From: Tuctoria greenei
Taxonomy: Eukaryota > Streptophyta > Magnoliopsida > Poales > Poaceae
DNA: 64,000 bases
Direction: 5' to 3'
Assembly (NCBI GenBank): GCA_036927565.1
Contig: JAYESD010000008.1
Coordinates: 124,709,498-124,773,497, forward strand
This document shows, piece by piece, positions 31,474 through 43,975 of the stretch. A program made the translations under genes and the position numbers. Positions within the stretch are counted from its first letter, which is position 1; each line of letters starts with the position of its first letter. The notes under the pieces were generated by a model. That model searched no databases. It had not been told where the DNA came from and was given only the letters and a program-made list of their open reading frames with translations.

Positions 31474-32788
31474 TATCACGGAGGTGAGTTTGTAGTAACT
31501 TTAGGTGTATGTTATAGAGTCATTGTACAGAGTCGGGTAGTTCCTCCTGGAGAACAGCCGGACCTTTCCCGGAAGGTCCTCAAAGTTCATGCAACACTTG
31601 TCACAGTCTCAGAACTAAAAGTGTGGCTAGCTACCCCGGGTCAAATGAGAAATGATACACGCTTAGCCTGGTTCCGTAACCTAAGAGTGTACCTGTTTCC
31701 CCTGTACCCCAGACCTATAATGAAAGACATCTTCATGTGAAACAAACTCCACGTGCATTTATTTTGTATAGGCTCAACATTTTTTATTTTCCTCTTTCTT
31801 GTCTATAACAAAGTTGTGCAATTCTTAAGAAATTTTAGTTCGACCAGTTCATGTACAATTCGAGCTGTATTGTCAATTATTTTGGATTCAAATATTGTTC
31901 ATGGCCCACTCGCCTGAATGCCGCCAAGCCAATCTAGGGCCGGAGTGTGCTATCGATTTAGCCTGGTCAAGCACCCTAAGTACGCCACTCTACCTACACC
32001 CCGGCAGGCCGAAGTAAGGCGGGTCCAAGTACAATTGGATCTGGAAGAAAGAAGGCAACGCATTCGGTTGTATTCAGAATTGTGTTTGACCTAAAACTTT
32101 CTTGGGAATCGTAAGCCGCGACGAAGTTATAGGCAAGGAGCGAATTTTACTATTTTTCTTGGCTTCAGTGTGCAGGAAAAATAAAAGAATCCACGTTGAT
32201 GGAGAAAATCCGGAGCTAACAAAGCTCTGACTCCCCCTAGGTGGCTTGTGATCAATGTTGAACATTCAAAACGAGCATTACCAGAGCAACCAAGCTCCGG
32301 TAAAGCTAGGGGGGCCAGCCGTCGATGCAGAATAAAAGATGGTGAGAAGACCCCACAAGTGGATCTGCTGCCAACAAGCTACGCGTTGGCAAAGGTCACT
32401 GCCGGAGCTACTAAGCTCCGACACCCCGGAGGGCTAACTAACGATGCTCTACGCGTTGATAGGGACTATTGCCGGAGCTACTAAGCTCCGACGGTAGTCA
32501 ATGCCGGAGCTTCTGAGCTCCGACAACCTCAAGGGGCCTTCACATCGAAGACTTCAGACCTACACTCTACAAGTTCGAAGAAAACGTGTCTTCAACAAAA
32601 TACAATATCCTCTTGTACATGTTCACAATCAAATTGTGTACATCTACCAGGGGGCCAAGTGAAGACAGAAGCGTTGAAGACAAAAAATGAAATTCATTAA
32701 CAAATTGTGGATTTCATTCATCTGGAGACAAGGGATTACAAAATTGGGGAAGAAAAAGAGAGAATACAAGTGGGCTACAGAGATGGTC
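31474..32788. other. Convergent spacer of element B
   Basis: 1.3 kb between the end of pol (plus strand) and the end of the accessory gene (minus strand). It carries inverted repeats of CGGAGCT and AGCTCCG at 32211-32229 (one mismatch), 32403-32420, 32473-32490 and 32505-32522, each with a 4-5 base loop, and a related one near 32283. No ORF is credible here. An AT-rich stretch near 31765-31830 could contain polyadenylation signals for pol. Confidence 0.7.
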
Positions 32789-35700
32789 CTAGACCCTATG
32801 GAAGAACTGGGCGACCTTCTGAGCAACCTCCGACACGTTGGCTCGGGTGGCTTCACCTTCTCCTTCGACCGAACCTTCAAGCACCGGGTCCAGAGGAAAT
32901 TGGGGATCCCGGCTGGTGTAGCACGTCAGCACATACTTTGCGACGTTCTTCACCAGGGGCTGCCCCTCAGCCTCCAACTGGTCCGCGATGGCATCACCCA
33001 CCTTGGAGAGTTTGTCACCCGCTGAGCTCAACGCTTGCAACACCAGGTCCGGCTCCGGCTCCGGATCATCCGGACGCACGGGACTGAAGCCCATTGGTGT
33101 CAGCGCATCATTGGATTTGCTCAGGAACTCCCAAAACCTATAGGGAGTCCGCAGTCCTCAAGTCCTCCAGTTCGTCCAAGGATCTTTTGGCTGCCGCCAC
33201 TTCAGAATTCTCACGAGCAAGGCGCTCAACCTCTTTGGCATTTTGCTGAATCTTTTCAGCAACCTGCTTCTCGAGTTTTCCGAGCTCCTCCTCTCGGAGG
33301 TGGATCTTGTTCCGGCGGTCGACCAGGTCCTTCTCCCGGCCCCTAACTTTCTTCTCCCTGGCAGCGATGACACACTCTTGCTTGTAGAGTTCCTGCCCTC
33401 ACACCGAGGCCTTCTCCTCCTCCTCAACGCAACGCTCCTCCAACTTCTTGGTGTGTTCCTCAAGGCCCTTGTCAGCCAAAGCCACATTTTCGACGAGCTC
33501 CTCCTCCCTCTTCACGACATCATCCCGCAGCTCTAGGAGTTTTTGCTCTTCGTCTTCGAGCTTCTTCTCCCTCTCCTCAAGTGCCTCCTGACGCTTGATG
33601 AGACTAGTGTTAATGGCTTCAAGCCTTTCTTGGCGATCATCAGCCGCACTATTAGCTGCCTTGGCCTGCTCATAAATGGCCCGGGATTGAGTGTCGAGGG
33701 CATGAGTCAAGCTCTCCCTATCATCCAATCATTTGCCCCAGTATTCCAGGCGGACCTTCTCCTGTTTGATCCACTCCTTGTCGTCTGCCAGCCTCGACTG
33801 CGCCAGCTTGGTCTCAAAGTAGAGCCGATTACGCCACTCCTTGTCCTCTTCAAGAGCCTTGCTGTCGTGGTAGAATGCCAGCTGGACTTGACGCAGACTG
33901 GAGCACGCGTTGTCAATGGACAATGACAGGGGAATAGGGTCCGGACCTGCTGGGGTCTCCTCCGCTGGTTGCAGCGGGTTCTCGCTTACAAAAATTGGGT
34001 CCCACTCCACAAGAGTGGTCCCCTGAGCCTCCATGGAACTAGGACCGTCCTCTGGGATAGCCTCAGTCGCCACCGAGGAGGGTCCCGCTGAAGATGTTCC
34101 GACCTCTGGAAGTGGTTCCGAAGGCCCTGCCGCCAGGTCTTCATTTGCCCCCTCAGGCAGGGGGCCAGCGACTTCATCAGGGCACCCTGGATCAGCAGCA
34201 GGCACCTTCGCCGTCATCACTTCCGGAGCAGGGGCTACTTCCGGCTCCTGCCTGGGCTCCTCCTCCGCTGGTGGCTCGGGTGTTGGCGCCTTGACCATCA
34301 TGGGTTCGAGTGTTGATGCCTCCGCAACGATCGGCTCGGGTGCCAGAAGGTCAACAACAACCGGCCCTGAGGCCAGAGCTTCAACCTCAACTGGCTCAGG
34401 CGCCGGAAGGTCTTCAACTGCAACCGGCTCTGCAGCTGGAGCTTCAGTGGCAACCGGCTCTGAGGCTGGAGCTTCGGAGGTAGCCGGCTCAACCGCCGGG
34501 ACTTCCTCAACATCTGGCTCGCTCGCCGGGACATCAATAACCTCCGGCTCAACCGCTGGGGCTTCGACAATTTCCAACTTTGGGGCCGGAATCACTGCTT
34601 CCTTCGGCTCAGCGGCTGAAGCTTCCAACATCTCAGCATCAAGACCCGGGGCTTCAACCTCCGGGGCAGGTGCCGCTGGCGCATCTTATCTCCCGTGGTC
34701 TGGCGCTACCACGGGAGTCTCAGGGGATGAGTCGAGGTCCATGACCACGACAGCTGGCGCCGGAGCTGCCGCAGCTTCAGCCACCACTTGGGGCGGCACT
34801 GGGACAGGAGCAGAAGCCTTCGCCCTCACAGCTTCAGCTGTTGTGGCTGAGGGCAGAGCCTCACTCCTCTTCTTGGGGACGCTGCAGATGATGGATGAAG
34901 AAACTTAAAAAACAGTTACTACAACAAAACAACTGTCTGAGGTAAATATTAAAAATTACCTCAGAAGGCTTCTGCACCAGCTTGCACGGAATCTCTTTCC
35001 CGGGCGTTCTAGACTGACCATGGCTGCCGCCGGCGTGGTAGCTCCGGAAGGCCCCCCGTAACTTGTTGCAAACGCGGGCATTTCCTTAGTCGAGGCCCCC
35101 CTCGACCGGGAAGGACCTCCAGACCCAGAGACCTCAACTGGCCCTGGTACTGGAGTCACATGCCCGGGGCTAGCACCCCGGGAAGACACTGCTGCAGGTA
35201 CAGTCGCCGCAGTTGTAGAAGACCTCCCTCTCCGGGGAGAAGGAGCTGCTGCAGAGGGTGCAGGCCTGACGGACCTTCCGTCGGCATACTTTAGCTTCCT
35301 CTTCCGGCTCGAGGGTTCGGCCGCCGGCTCCTTGCCCTTGCCGACGACTTCGGTCCTTGGCTTCGGGGCAGGGGCGGAGCCACCTTCAGAATCCCCAGGG
35401 ATCACCACCCTGGAAGTCGATCATCTCTTGACGACACCGAGGTCGTCAAGCACCGACATCGTCCGTCGGAGCTCCCTGCTGAACTGCACTTCCACGTTTA
35501 GAGGGAGGAAAGCTGGTGGCGGGGTCAAGTCATCACCTGTGACATCGATGCCGTGCTGGAACTTCTTGAGATGAAAATCCAAGGTCGCCCCCTCCATGTT
35601 GGACTTCAGCCCGGTCTCGACCCGGTCGTCGTCCATCACACTGTAGAGGGTCCAAGCGAGTTTTTCTCTCCTCTTCAGCGGTGCCCACCTGTTGACCAGG

Positions 35701-36349
35701 AAATTGCAAAATACCGCTTGAGGAGTTAATCCTCCCTCCACACAATGGCGGATCCTGGTCAGAGCAGGGTTGAAGGCATCCGACAGCACCGGAGCTTCAC
35801 TCCAGACTGCAATGTCGATGTTGGGGAGACCATCGGGCAGCTCCAGCTTCTCGTGCTCCTCCACCCGGATGACTATCCAGTCTTTCTTCCAATCGTCCCA
35901 CTTTCCAGAGGGAAACGACCGGAGGTACTTGAATGGGCACTTCTTGCGCTTCACAAAGTAGTAGAAGCCAAGGTACTCATCACTCCTTCCGGTGGTATGG
36001 ACGGTGAAGAAGGTCCGGAAAAGCTCAATGCAGGGGGGATGCCCACCCACATTTCACAGAAGTGGACAAAGACAGACACTAGAAGAATGGAGTGGGGGCC
36101 AAGGTGGTACAGCTGCAGACCATAGAAGTCTAGCAGCATCAAGAAAAAGGAGGAAAAAGGTGGGATCAATGCCACCATGGCGTAGGCAGAAAAGTACACC
36201 ATCTCGCCGGCGTGCTCCTTCTCAAATGGGAGCTTTCCCCCGGCGCAGACCAGGTGGTTGAAGAAGTTCGGGGACCACCTCATGAGGGCCCGGACCTTCT
36301 TCAGGTCACTTTCGGTCTTCAAGCGGCTCTCGCGGAGACCCAACTCCAT
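32789..36349 (-). pseudogene. Antisense accessory gene of element B (gypsy-type transposon domain, coiled coil)
   Basis: A gene of about 1.1 kb codons on the strand opposite to gag-pol. The start chosen is the ATG at 36349 (MELGLRESRLKT). The N-terminal 300 residues are a conserved globular domain (MRWSPNFFNHLVCAGG, YYFVKRKKCPFKYLRSFP) like the plant putative gypsy-type transposon domain (Pfam PF04195). Next are a basic patch SSRKRKLKYADGR that could be a nuclear signal, a 250-residue acidic region of APEP/AEP repeats, a coiled coil (33790-33160) and a C-terminal block ending VAQKVAQFFHRV. A 78-base intron is likely at 34882-34959. Frameshifts near 36045, a TGA near 35421, and stops at 33729 and 33399 break it. 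Its function is unknown. Confidence 0.75.
34882..34959 (-). other. Probable intron in the antisense accessory gene of B
   Basis: On the minus strand GAG|GTAATTTT opens and TCATCTGCAG|CGTCCCC closes a 78-base T-rich segment (start 34959, end 34882) that contains stops and interrupts an otherwise coding region. Length, base content and borders fit a plant intron. Confidence 0.55.
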
Positions 36350-36886
36350 CGCAGCACAGCGAGGCAAGGGAGGAAAAGCAAGCACAAGTTTTGGAGTTCG
36401 AGCGCAAGTTCAGATGAAAGGCATAAAGAACCCCAGACGGTGCGCGCTTTCCTTCTTAAGTAAGCCCCTACAACACTTGGATGGAAACCGCAGGGAAGCC
36501 GAAGATACTATTCAAAAATTTCACCCTGCCAATGACAAGAGGGCCCGGGACCACCCCGACGATCAAGTCGAGGTTCTTACCCAGGCGAACGGTTGTCATC
36601 ATGAAAGGTGGGAAGCCCAAAAGCGGCGGCCTGACAAGGCGTGCGAAACCGATACGATTTTTGTATCGAGAACCGTCGACCTTCAATTGCGTGAGATCCG
36701 CACGTCAAAGATCTCATTTGCCGCACCCGGGATATGCCACGCGGCGAGGATTTAACTCCAAAACTATCGCCAACGGCACATCTGAAGACCTTTGAAGACT
36801 CGGCTCAAAAGTCGAAGGATGGACCCACCTCCGACGGAATAACTTCACCCAAGGGGTCTTCCCCAGAGGTGGGCCCAGGGGGCCAC
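36350..36886. other. 3' internal region and polypurine tract of element B
   Basis: 540 bp between the accessory gene start and the 3' LTR. Read on the minus strand it is the upstream region of that gene, though no convincing TATA box stands out. The last 20 bases, GGTGGGCCCAGGGGGCCAC just before 36887, are the polypurine tract. Confidence 0.65.
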
Positions 36887-37760
36887 TGTCGGTACCCTGA
36901 GTACCGTATACCGCTTGAGATTGCAAAGATCTCAAGGAAATGTCATCTACTTGATTTGAAGACCTTCGGAGGACCACATGTCAGACATAACCGGACCCGC
37001 TTCCCCAACATGGTTAGTCCCAGGGTTGCCACGTGTACCATCAAACTGGAGCTACCGCCCACAAGGGGGAAGCTCCGGGCTATGTACCATAACAGCACTC
37101 CCGGACCTAACCCTAGACCGAGGGAAGCTCCGGAACTGACATGTGTCTAGTGGCACCGGACCTATCTGTTCCCCACAGTATGCTCCAGAGCTGCCACGTG
37201 TCCAGCCGTCGGATCTTCAGCCTCAAACCTCCGGTAGACTCCACAACGGCTCCAGATCTTCAAAGGGGAATCAAGGACTTCAAGACCCGATTAAGTGTCA
37301 TTAATACTATGTTAATGACACACGATCAGACGACCCTTATTACCTGTAACGGCGCTGTCAAAGCCCGTAACTCGGTCATTAAGGGTAATTAAGCGCATCA
37401 AATGTGTATCAATGTTAGTAGCCGCCGGGACCACATGTCGGGCCAGGCCAACTTGTAACATCCTGTCCTTGTACTATAAAAGGACAGGCCGACGATACAT
37501 AGAGATCGGATCTGGTCTGATCGGCTCACACGCGCTCTCAACTCACATCACTTGAGTTGAGTTCATACATCCAATACAACACCAACACACCCCGTGGAGT
37601 AGGGTATTACGCTCAGGCGGCCCGAACCACGTAAATCTTTGTGTCTCCTGTGTCATTTTACATTTCACCTTCTTGAATCTCTACGCGCCCACACCGAACT
37701 TCAAACTCCGCAAACACTTTTAGTAGTGTCCGGAGATCTGCCAGATCAAAACCACCGACA
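36887..37760 (+). repeat. Element B 3' LTR
   Basis: 874 bp, TGTCGGTACCC to ACCACCGACA. It differs from the 5' LTR by about 40 substitutions, mostly transitions, and keeps the 7-bp segment missing there. Confidence 0.95.
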
Positions 37761-39350
37761 CTTACATACCATTGACTAAACAACTCCAACTGATGTGTTA
37801 GAAATGCTTGTTAATGGTTCTATTGGATCACAAAGTGAATTCTGCAAGCGCACGGAGATATCATTGTAGCATTTCCCCTTAAGAGTATTCCCAATGGTGT
37901 CATTTATTTGATCCCAAAGGAAGGCGGGGTAGAGATATAACAATCATCAAGTGGAAAGGGTAGAAAGGTCTAGGTAAGAATCTAGTAAGGATGGATAAAA
38001 TAATAATGGAGGTAGTGTGACACACACAAAAGCTTTGAAGTCTAAGTGGGGTAAGAGGATCCTAGAGGTTAGTTGAGGTTGCGAGTTATGGAGGTACTCC
38101 TACTATGCTCTAATGTACATATACATAGTCTAAACTAATTATTCATAAGCTATATCAATATTGAATACTTATGCTATGTGGTTCAACACATCGGACATGG
38201 GTTTACCCCTAGCAATACTAGCGCGACTCTCGTCAAGAGCCTGTGGCATAGCCGAATGTGGAGGATTACAAAGGACAGATAGGGTCACCACCTACTGCCT
38301 ACATCTTCAATCCGTGGGTCTATGAGACATCCAATGCTACTTAGCTATCCTAGCACCATGCTAGCATATTAAGTAATTACCTTAAGAGCCTAGGCACAAT
38401 CCATCCTAAGGCAATGAATTGAATCATCATTGAACCAATGTTGATACACAACATAATTATCCATACTAACCTAGTTATGTTATAATTAACTAGACTATAG
38501 TGGGGGTCTATAGGTTCTATGATAATGAGATATGTTTGTGATGAAACAGTCATAGAAGCTATACCTTCCACATACATGGACTCCACAATCAAACAAGAAA
38601 CGCTTTGCCCAAGTATATGTATAAGTAGAGACTAAAGATACTATCTTTATTATGCATAAAGTCACAATTACAAGAAAGAATACATGAGCCATACCTTTCC
38701 CAATTGAGGATTGGGAAGAGAGAGACTCCTTACTCCTTTCCCAATTTGGACTTGGGACTAGAGACTCTCCACTCTACAACCTAACTCCTCTAAGACTATG
38801 GATGATAGTGTATACAATAAAGATGAAGTTCAAGTGGTGTGTGTTGAAGTGAGGGGTAGGGGGTCCTATTTATACTAGTGTTGAGGTCGGTTCCCGCCAC
38901 CAAACGCGCGCGGATCAATCACCATTGACTCCAGGAAGCCGGGAGGAGCCAACACGTGGAGGCTGGTCGAGTTTGGCGCATAGACCAGGTCGGCCGACCC
39001 CCTGGTTTGTTCGACCTGGTCATTGCACCAATTCTCGTGTGGTTTCTCTAGGTGGCTACCAGGTGGGTCCCATTGATGTATATGGGTGATACACCGTTGG
39101 ATCTCCTTGGATACTTCTATTTGTGGGCCATTTGATCCATGGGATGCCACGTGTCGTCGCCTGAATGGTTGGGATGATATTTTATAGGATTGGTCCCTCT
39201 ATTTCCTACATAAAATGCTGCATACACATATTTCTCCAAGTCCAAGTGGAATTGGGTTAGATAGAAAGGTGATATGTGCAAGAAATGACAAATCCTTCAC
39301 ATAATTGAGTTAAATTGATGGATGAAATTGGTATATAACAACCATCAACA
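37761..39350 (-). repeat. Element D 5' LTR, main part
   Basis: 1590 bp (1585 without the B target duplication), ending ACCATCAACA. With 14736-14751 the LTR is about 1.6 kb. On the minus strand the TATA box TATAAATAG is at 38867-38875, with TCGGCCGA at 38990-38997 and a degenerate half site TTCGACC at 39010-39016 upstream. No ORF of note. Confidence 0.8.
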
Positions 39351-39845
39351 ATGAGCACACATCAAAGTCCTTGCCCTGAGGCATCACAATAGATATCAAA
39401 AATTTTGCTCACATCCAACAATATCAAGACAGGTGCTGTTGTTAACCTCTTCTTTAGATCCTCGAAAATGTCTTGAGAAGCTTGAGTCCATTGGAATGCT
39501 TTCCCCTTCATTAACAATTTAGTCATGGGTTTCGCTATCTTGGAAAAGTCCTTGATGAACTAATGGTAGTATCCAGCCATCCCAAGAAAGCTCCTTATTT
39601 CTTTGACATTCTACGGTGGTTCCCATTTCAGCACGTCCCTCACTTTCCCTAGGTCAACCGATAGTCCTCCTCTGGAGATGATATGGCCTAAAAACGACAC
39701 TTTCCTCAACAAAAACTGGCACTTGCTAAATTTGGCTTACAATTGATGCTCCCTTAATTTCTGCAACGTGAGCCTCAAATGTTCCTCATGCTCCTCCTCG
39801 CTTCTCGAGTAGATCATAATGTCATCAATGAACACCACAAGTCCT
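39351..39845 (-). pseudogene. Second RT fragment in element E (tandem duplication copy)
   Basis: This 495-bp stretch repeats 40477-40971 at roughly 92-94% by eye. It holds the RT segment from FIDDIMIYS through FLGHIVSGGGL. It follows directly on the start of the integrase finger, so the polyprotein would loop back from integrase into RT. D is inserted at its far end. Confidence 0.8.
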
Positions 39846-42800
39846 TGTACATCTTTGTACAGTCAGGATGAATTGAGTAAGGTGAGTCATGTGCCTCCTT
39901 TGATATCGTTTCCCGAATATGCTTATCATTGGGCACAACAATCCTCTTTCCAAGCCATAAAGTACCATGTTCGTCTGCATCAAATTTGAATTCTATCCCT
40001 TCCTGGGTCCTTTCTCTGATTTCTTGAATTTCCTCATCCTTGGTCTGACCTTCTCAAATTTCTTGCTCCAAGGTCGGATTTAGCTCCATTATTCACATCT
40101 CATTCACAAATCCAAGATTCAACAGTTCAAACTCCTTGCATAGCTCAGATGGTAGTTCTCGAACCGTGAGTTGGTGGCTTGCTCCTTTCCGACTCAAAGC
40201 ATCATCCACTACATTAGCTTTTCCTGGATGATAGTTGACGTCATAATCCTTGATGAGCTCCAACCATCTTCATTTCCTCAAATTCAGATACGTTTCCGTG
40301 AATATGTACTTGAGGATCTTGTGATCCATGTAAATCTTGCACCTATGACCAAGAATGCAATTTCTCCAAATCTTCAAAGCATGCACTACGGCTACAAGTT
40401 CGAGATCATGTGTAGGATAATTCTGTTCATATTTCTTCAATTGCCTCGATGCATAGGCTACCACTTGACCTTCTTGCATGAGCACACATCAAAGTCCTTG
40501 CCTTGAGGCGTCACAATAGATATCAAAAATTTTGCTCACATCTGATAATATCAAGACAGGTGATGTTGTTAGCCTCTTCTTTAGCTCCTCGAAACTGTCT
40601 TGAGAACTTGAGTCCATTGGAATGTTTTCCCCTTCATTAATAGTTCAGTCATGGGCTTCACTATCTTGGAAAAGTCCTTGATGAACCTACGGTAGTATCC
40701 AGCCACCCCAAGAAAGCTCCTTATTTCTTTGACATTCTGCGGTGGTTCCCATTTCAGCACGTCCCTCACTTTCCCTGAGTCAACCGATAGTCCTCCTCCG
40801 GAGACGATATGGCCTAAAAACGACACTTTCCTCAACCAAAATTGGCACTTGCTAAATTTGGCGTACAGTTGATGCTCCCTTAATTTCTGCAACGTGAGCC
40901 TCAAATGTTCCTCATGCTCCTCCTCGCTTCTCGAGTAGATCATAATGTCATCAATGACACCACCACAAATTTATCCAAATACTCCATGAAGACCTTATTC
41001 ATGAGGTACATAAAGTATGCAGGCACATTTGTCAATCCAAAAGACATCACGGTGTACTCATAAGATCCATACCGTGTCCTAAAAGCTTTTTTGGGTATAT
41101 CCGACGGTCTTATCTTCATTTGGATGTAGCATGACCTCAAATCAATCTTGGAGAAAATGCACGCACCCTTCATCTGGTCAAACAAATCCTCTATACGGGG
41201 CCATGTATACTTATTCTTGATTGTCACCTCGTTGAGAGCTCGGTAGTCCACACACATCCTTTGGGATTCATCCTTCTTGTCCACGAAAAGAACTAGCACT
41301 CCCCAAGGTGAAGAGCTTGGGCGAATGAAACCCTTCTCTAGTTGTTCTTGAATTTGCTTCTTGAGCTCTGCTAACTCCTTAGGAAGCATCATATATGGCC
41401 TCTTAACTATAGGTGCAGTTCTAGGTATTAAATTAGTAACAAATTCTATGTCATGATCAGGTGGCATTCCTTGCAACTCACCCAGAAACACATCCCAAAA
41501 TTCACACGCCAGTGTAATCTCCTCAATTGCGGCATCGTCCATGTGATTCAGCTCCACTAGCTTTGGTGCATGTTGAGTTGCTTCAAATTCTATGTTGATC
41601 CCTTCCTCATTTGTCAACTTTACCGTCTTCGCGGCACATTGTAAAACTCCATTGTGCTTCCTTAACCAGTCCATACCAAGTATTACGTCCAATCCTTGAG
41701 ACTCCAAAATGCTGAGGTTGGCAAAGAAGTCAAACCCCCTTATTCTAGGCTTACTTTTGGACATACTGTATTTGTCCTCATCTCTCCTCCAGAAGATTTA
41801 ACCAACAAAGTATACTTTATATGAGAGATAGGCAAACTATACTTGGCAACATACTTCGGTGCAATGAATGAATGCGATGCTCCAGAGTCAAATAACATAG
41901 TCGTCGGGTTGGAGTTTGTGAGAAACATACAAATCACCACGTTATCCGCTTGTTGCGCTTCCTCCGTAGAGACATGGTTCACATTGCCACAAGCAAAGTT
42001 CTGCTGTCCATGGTTTCCTTGTGGCGCTCCTCCATTCGGTCTTGGGTTCTGTATTGGAGCATTGCTTCCTTGACCAAGGCCTAACTTAGGACATTGAGAT
42101 GCAAAGTGTCTTACCTCACCACAAGTATAGCACGACCTTCTTGCACCAGTATTGTTTGGGCGAACTTGATTTTGGGCATTGGCAGGAAAGTTGGCGCGGG
42201 GCGCTCGAGGCATTGGAGGACGAGGTGCTTGAATAGCGGGGCGTTGCTGCATTGGTTGAGCTGGGCACGGTGGAATAAGAGCGCGATATGCAAGAGCTGA
42301 GGGGTTGTAGTATGGCGCATTGGGTGGTGCAAAGTGGCGGCAAACATTGCTTCCTTGCGTCTGTCGTTGATATTGTGCTTTCCTCTTAGTTTCTTGCTCC
42401 ATTTCACGAAATTTGTTGGTAACCACAATTGCTTTGTCCACAATCTTATGAAAGTTGGCATAATTACAGTTGAGCAATTGCACTTGGATCTCATTGTTAA
42501 GGCCCCTCATAAACAAATATTTATTCCGGCTGTCCCGGCTGACATCTTAAGGCGCATACCTTGAAAGTTGAGTGAATTTACCAAGATATTCACTCACGCT
42601 CGATCTTCCTTGCCTCAAGTTCTCAAATTCTTGCCTCTTTAGGATCATAACACCTTCTGGCACATAATGAGAACGGAAGCTCTCCTTGAATTCAGCCTAA
42701 GTGATCCTCTCCCGATTCTCATGGGCATTGCATAAAGAATCGCACCAATCCGCAGCTACTCCAACTAGCTGATGGAAAGCAAATAGGATCTTCTCCTGGT

Positions 42801-43080
42801 CGCTGCATTGGACAATTGATGGTTTCTTCTCCACATACTTCTAACAATCATCCGTCTTCATAGGATTAATAGCTTGAGCAAAGGTGGATGGCCTGGTCCT
42901 CATAAACTCTCCCAACCGGTTAGGAGATGGTGGGGGTGGCAGCGGTGGAGGCATGTGGGGCTGATTGTTGTTGCCACCTTGCAGCTATCCCATAGTCTGT
43001 ATCATAGTCTGCATGAGCTGGTTTTGCATAGCCAATAGCTGCTCAAGGTTAATATCTATGTAAGCAGGTCCTTGTCCATT
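39846..43080 (-). pseudogene. pol: Element E gag (3' part), protease, RT, RNase H
   Basis: Minus-strand order: gag with many stops (43080-42520); gag C-terminus with zinc knuckle CYTCGEVRHFASQCP near 42120; protease LFDSGASHSFIAPKY near 41880; RT 41764-40581 with CVDYRALNEVTIKNKY, SKIDLRSCYIQMKI and IDDIMIYS (first base lost to a frameshift near 40945); RNase H 40485-40130 with VAYASRQLKKYEQNYPTHDL and YHPGKANVVDDALSRK; and the start of the integrase finger to 39846. Frames change near 41750 and 40945. Catalytic residues remain legible but no functional product can be made. Confidence 0.85.
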
Positions 43081-43975
43081 CACTGCAAGGATTCCGGTTT
43101 ATCACAACGAAAAAATTCGTCGCAATAGGTCATCTTTCATCGCAATAAGTTAATGTTGCAACGTAAAAGAGTGTGCTGTTAATGTTGCAACGTAAAAGAG
43201 TGTGGTAATCATCGTAATAAACCCCGTGGTGATAGGTTATTGCGATGCCTTGGCATCCGTGGCAAATAGTATGCTATTGCAACGATTTCACGTATTGCGA
43301 CAATTTAACGTATTGCAACGAATAGTACGGTATTGAAAAATTTCACAATCATGGCAAATAGTACGGTATTGCAACAATTTCATATTCGTGGCAAATAGTA
43401 TGTTATTGCAACGATTTAGCGTATTGCGACGATTTAATGTATTGCAACGAATAGCATGGTATTGCAATAATTTATCATTTGTGGTAATAGTATGTGATTG
43501 CAACGATTTCACATTTGTGGGAAATAGCACGGTATTGCAACAATTTCACATTCATGGTAAATAGTATGTTATTGCAATGATTTAGCATATTGCGATGATT
43601 TAACGTATTGCAACGAATAGCATGGTATTGCAACGATTTCACATTCGTTGTAATAGTATGTGATTACAAAGATTTCTCATTTGTGGCAAATACTACAGTA
43701 CTGCAACGATTTAGCATACCGCGACAATTTAACGTATTGCAACAAATAGCAGCGTATTGTAACGATTCCACATTCGTGGCAATAGTATGTTACTGCAACG
43801 ATTTCACAGCAGTGGCAAATAGTATGGTATTGCGACGATTTAAGGTATTGCGATGATTTAACATATTCCAATGAATATTACATTATTATAATGATTTCAC
43901 ATTCATGGCAACAGTTTAACGTCTGTGACAAATAGTATGTTATTGCAATGAGTTCACAAATGTGGCGAATACATT
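43081..43975. repeat. Left subterminal repeat array of element F
   Basis: About 870 bp of short degenerate repeats built on TATTGCAACGATTT, CACATTCGTGGCAAATAGTA and TGCGACGATTTAACG. Subterminal arrays of this kind are binding sites for the TNPA-type protein in CACTA elements. Confidence 0.85.

Larger units (their letters stand above)
14752..37760 (+). mobile_element. Element B: Tat-lineage Ty3/gypsy retrotransposon, full length, split by C
   Basis: Complete from LTR to LTR with a 5-bp target duplication (CTTAC). Without C and its duplication it is about 13.1 kb. Order: 5' LTR, primer site, gag (split by C), protease, RT, RNase H, second RNase H, integrase, convergent spacer, antisense accessory gene, polypurine tract, 3' LTR. 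The LTRs differ by about 40 substitutions (hand count) and a 7-bp deletion in the 5' LTR near 15231, roughly 4-5%. With the usual grass rate of 1.3e-8 per site per year that suggests nearly two million years. Stops in gag and pol make it non-autonomous. Confidence 0.95.
9207..39350 (-). mobile_element. Element D: Athila-like gypsy element without RT and integrase, split by B
   Basis: D occupies 9207-14751 and 37761-39350, with B nested between. On the minus strand: 5' LTR (37761-39350 plus 14736-14751), primer site, gag-protease (14556-12134), a promoter-like region, an env-position ORF (11414-9892), and 3' noncoding sequence. The 3' LTR is beyond element A and outside the window. No RT, RNase H or integrase motif occurs between protease and the second ORF, although the flanking genes are recognisable. 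D therefore looks like a gag-bearing non-autonomous element that needs enzymes from a relative. Right-flank bases 39351-39355 (ATGAG) are the presumed target duplication in E. Confidence 0.82.

Noticed and set aside
34033..34908. 291-residue plus-strand ORF rich in Gly, Ala, Ser and Thr
   Set aside because: It is the shadow of the acidic APEP repeat region of the antisense accessory gene.
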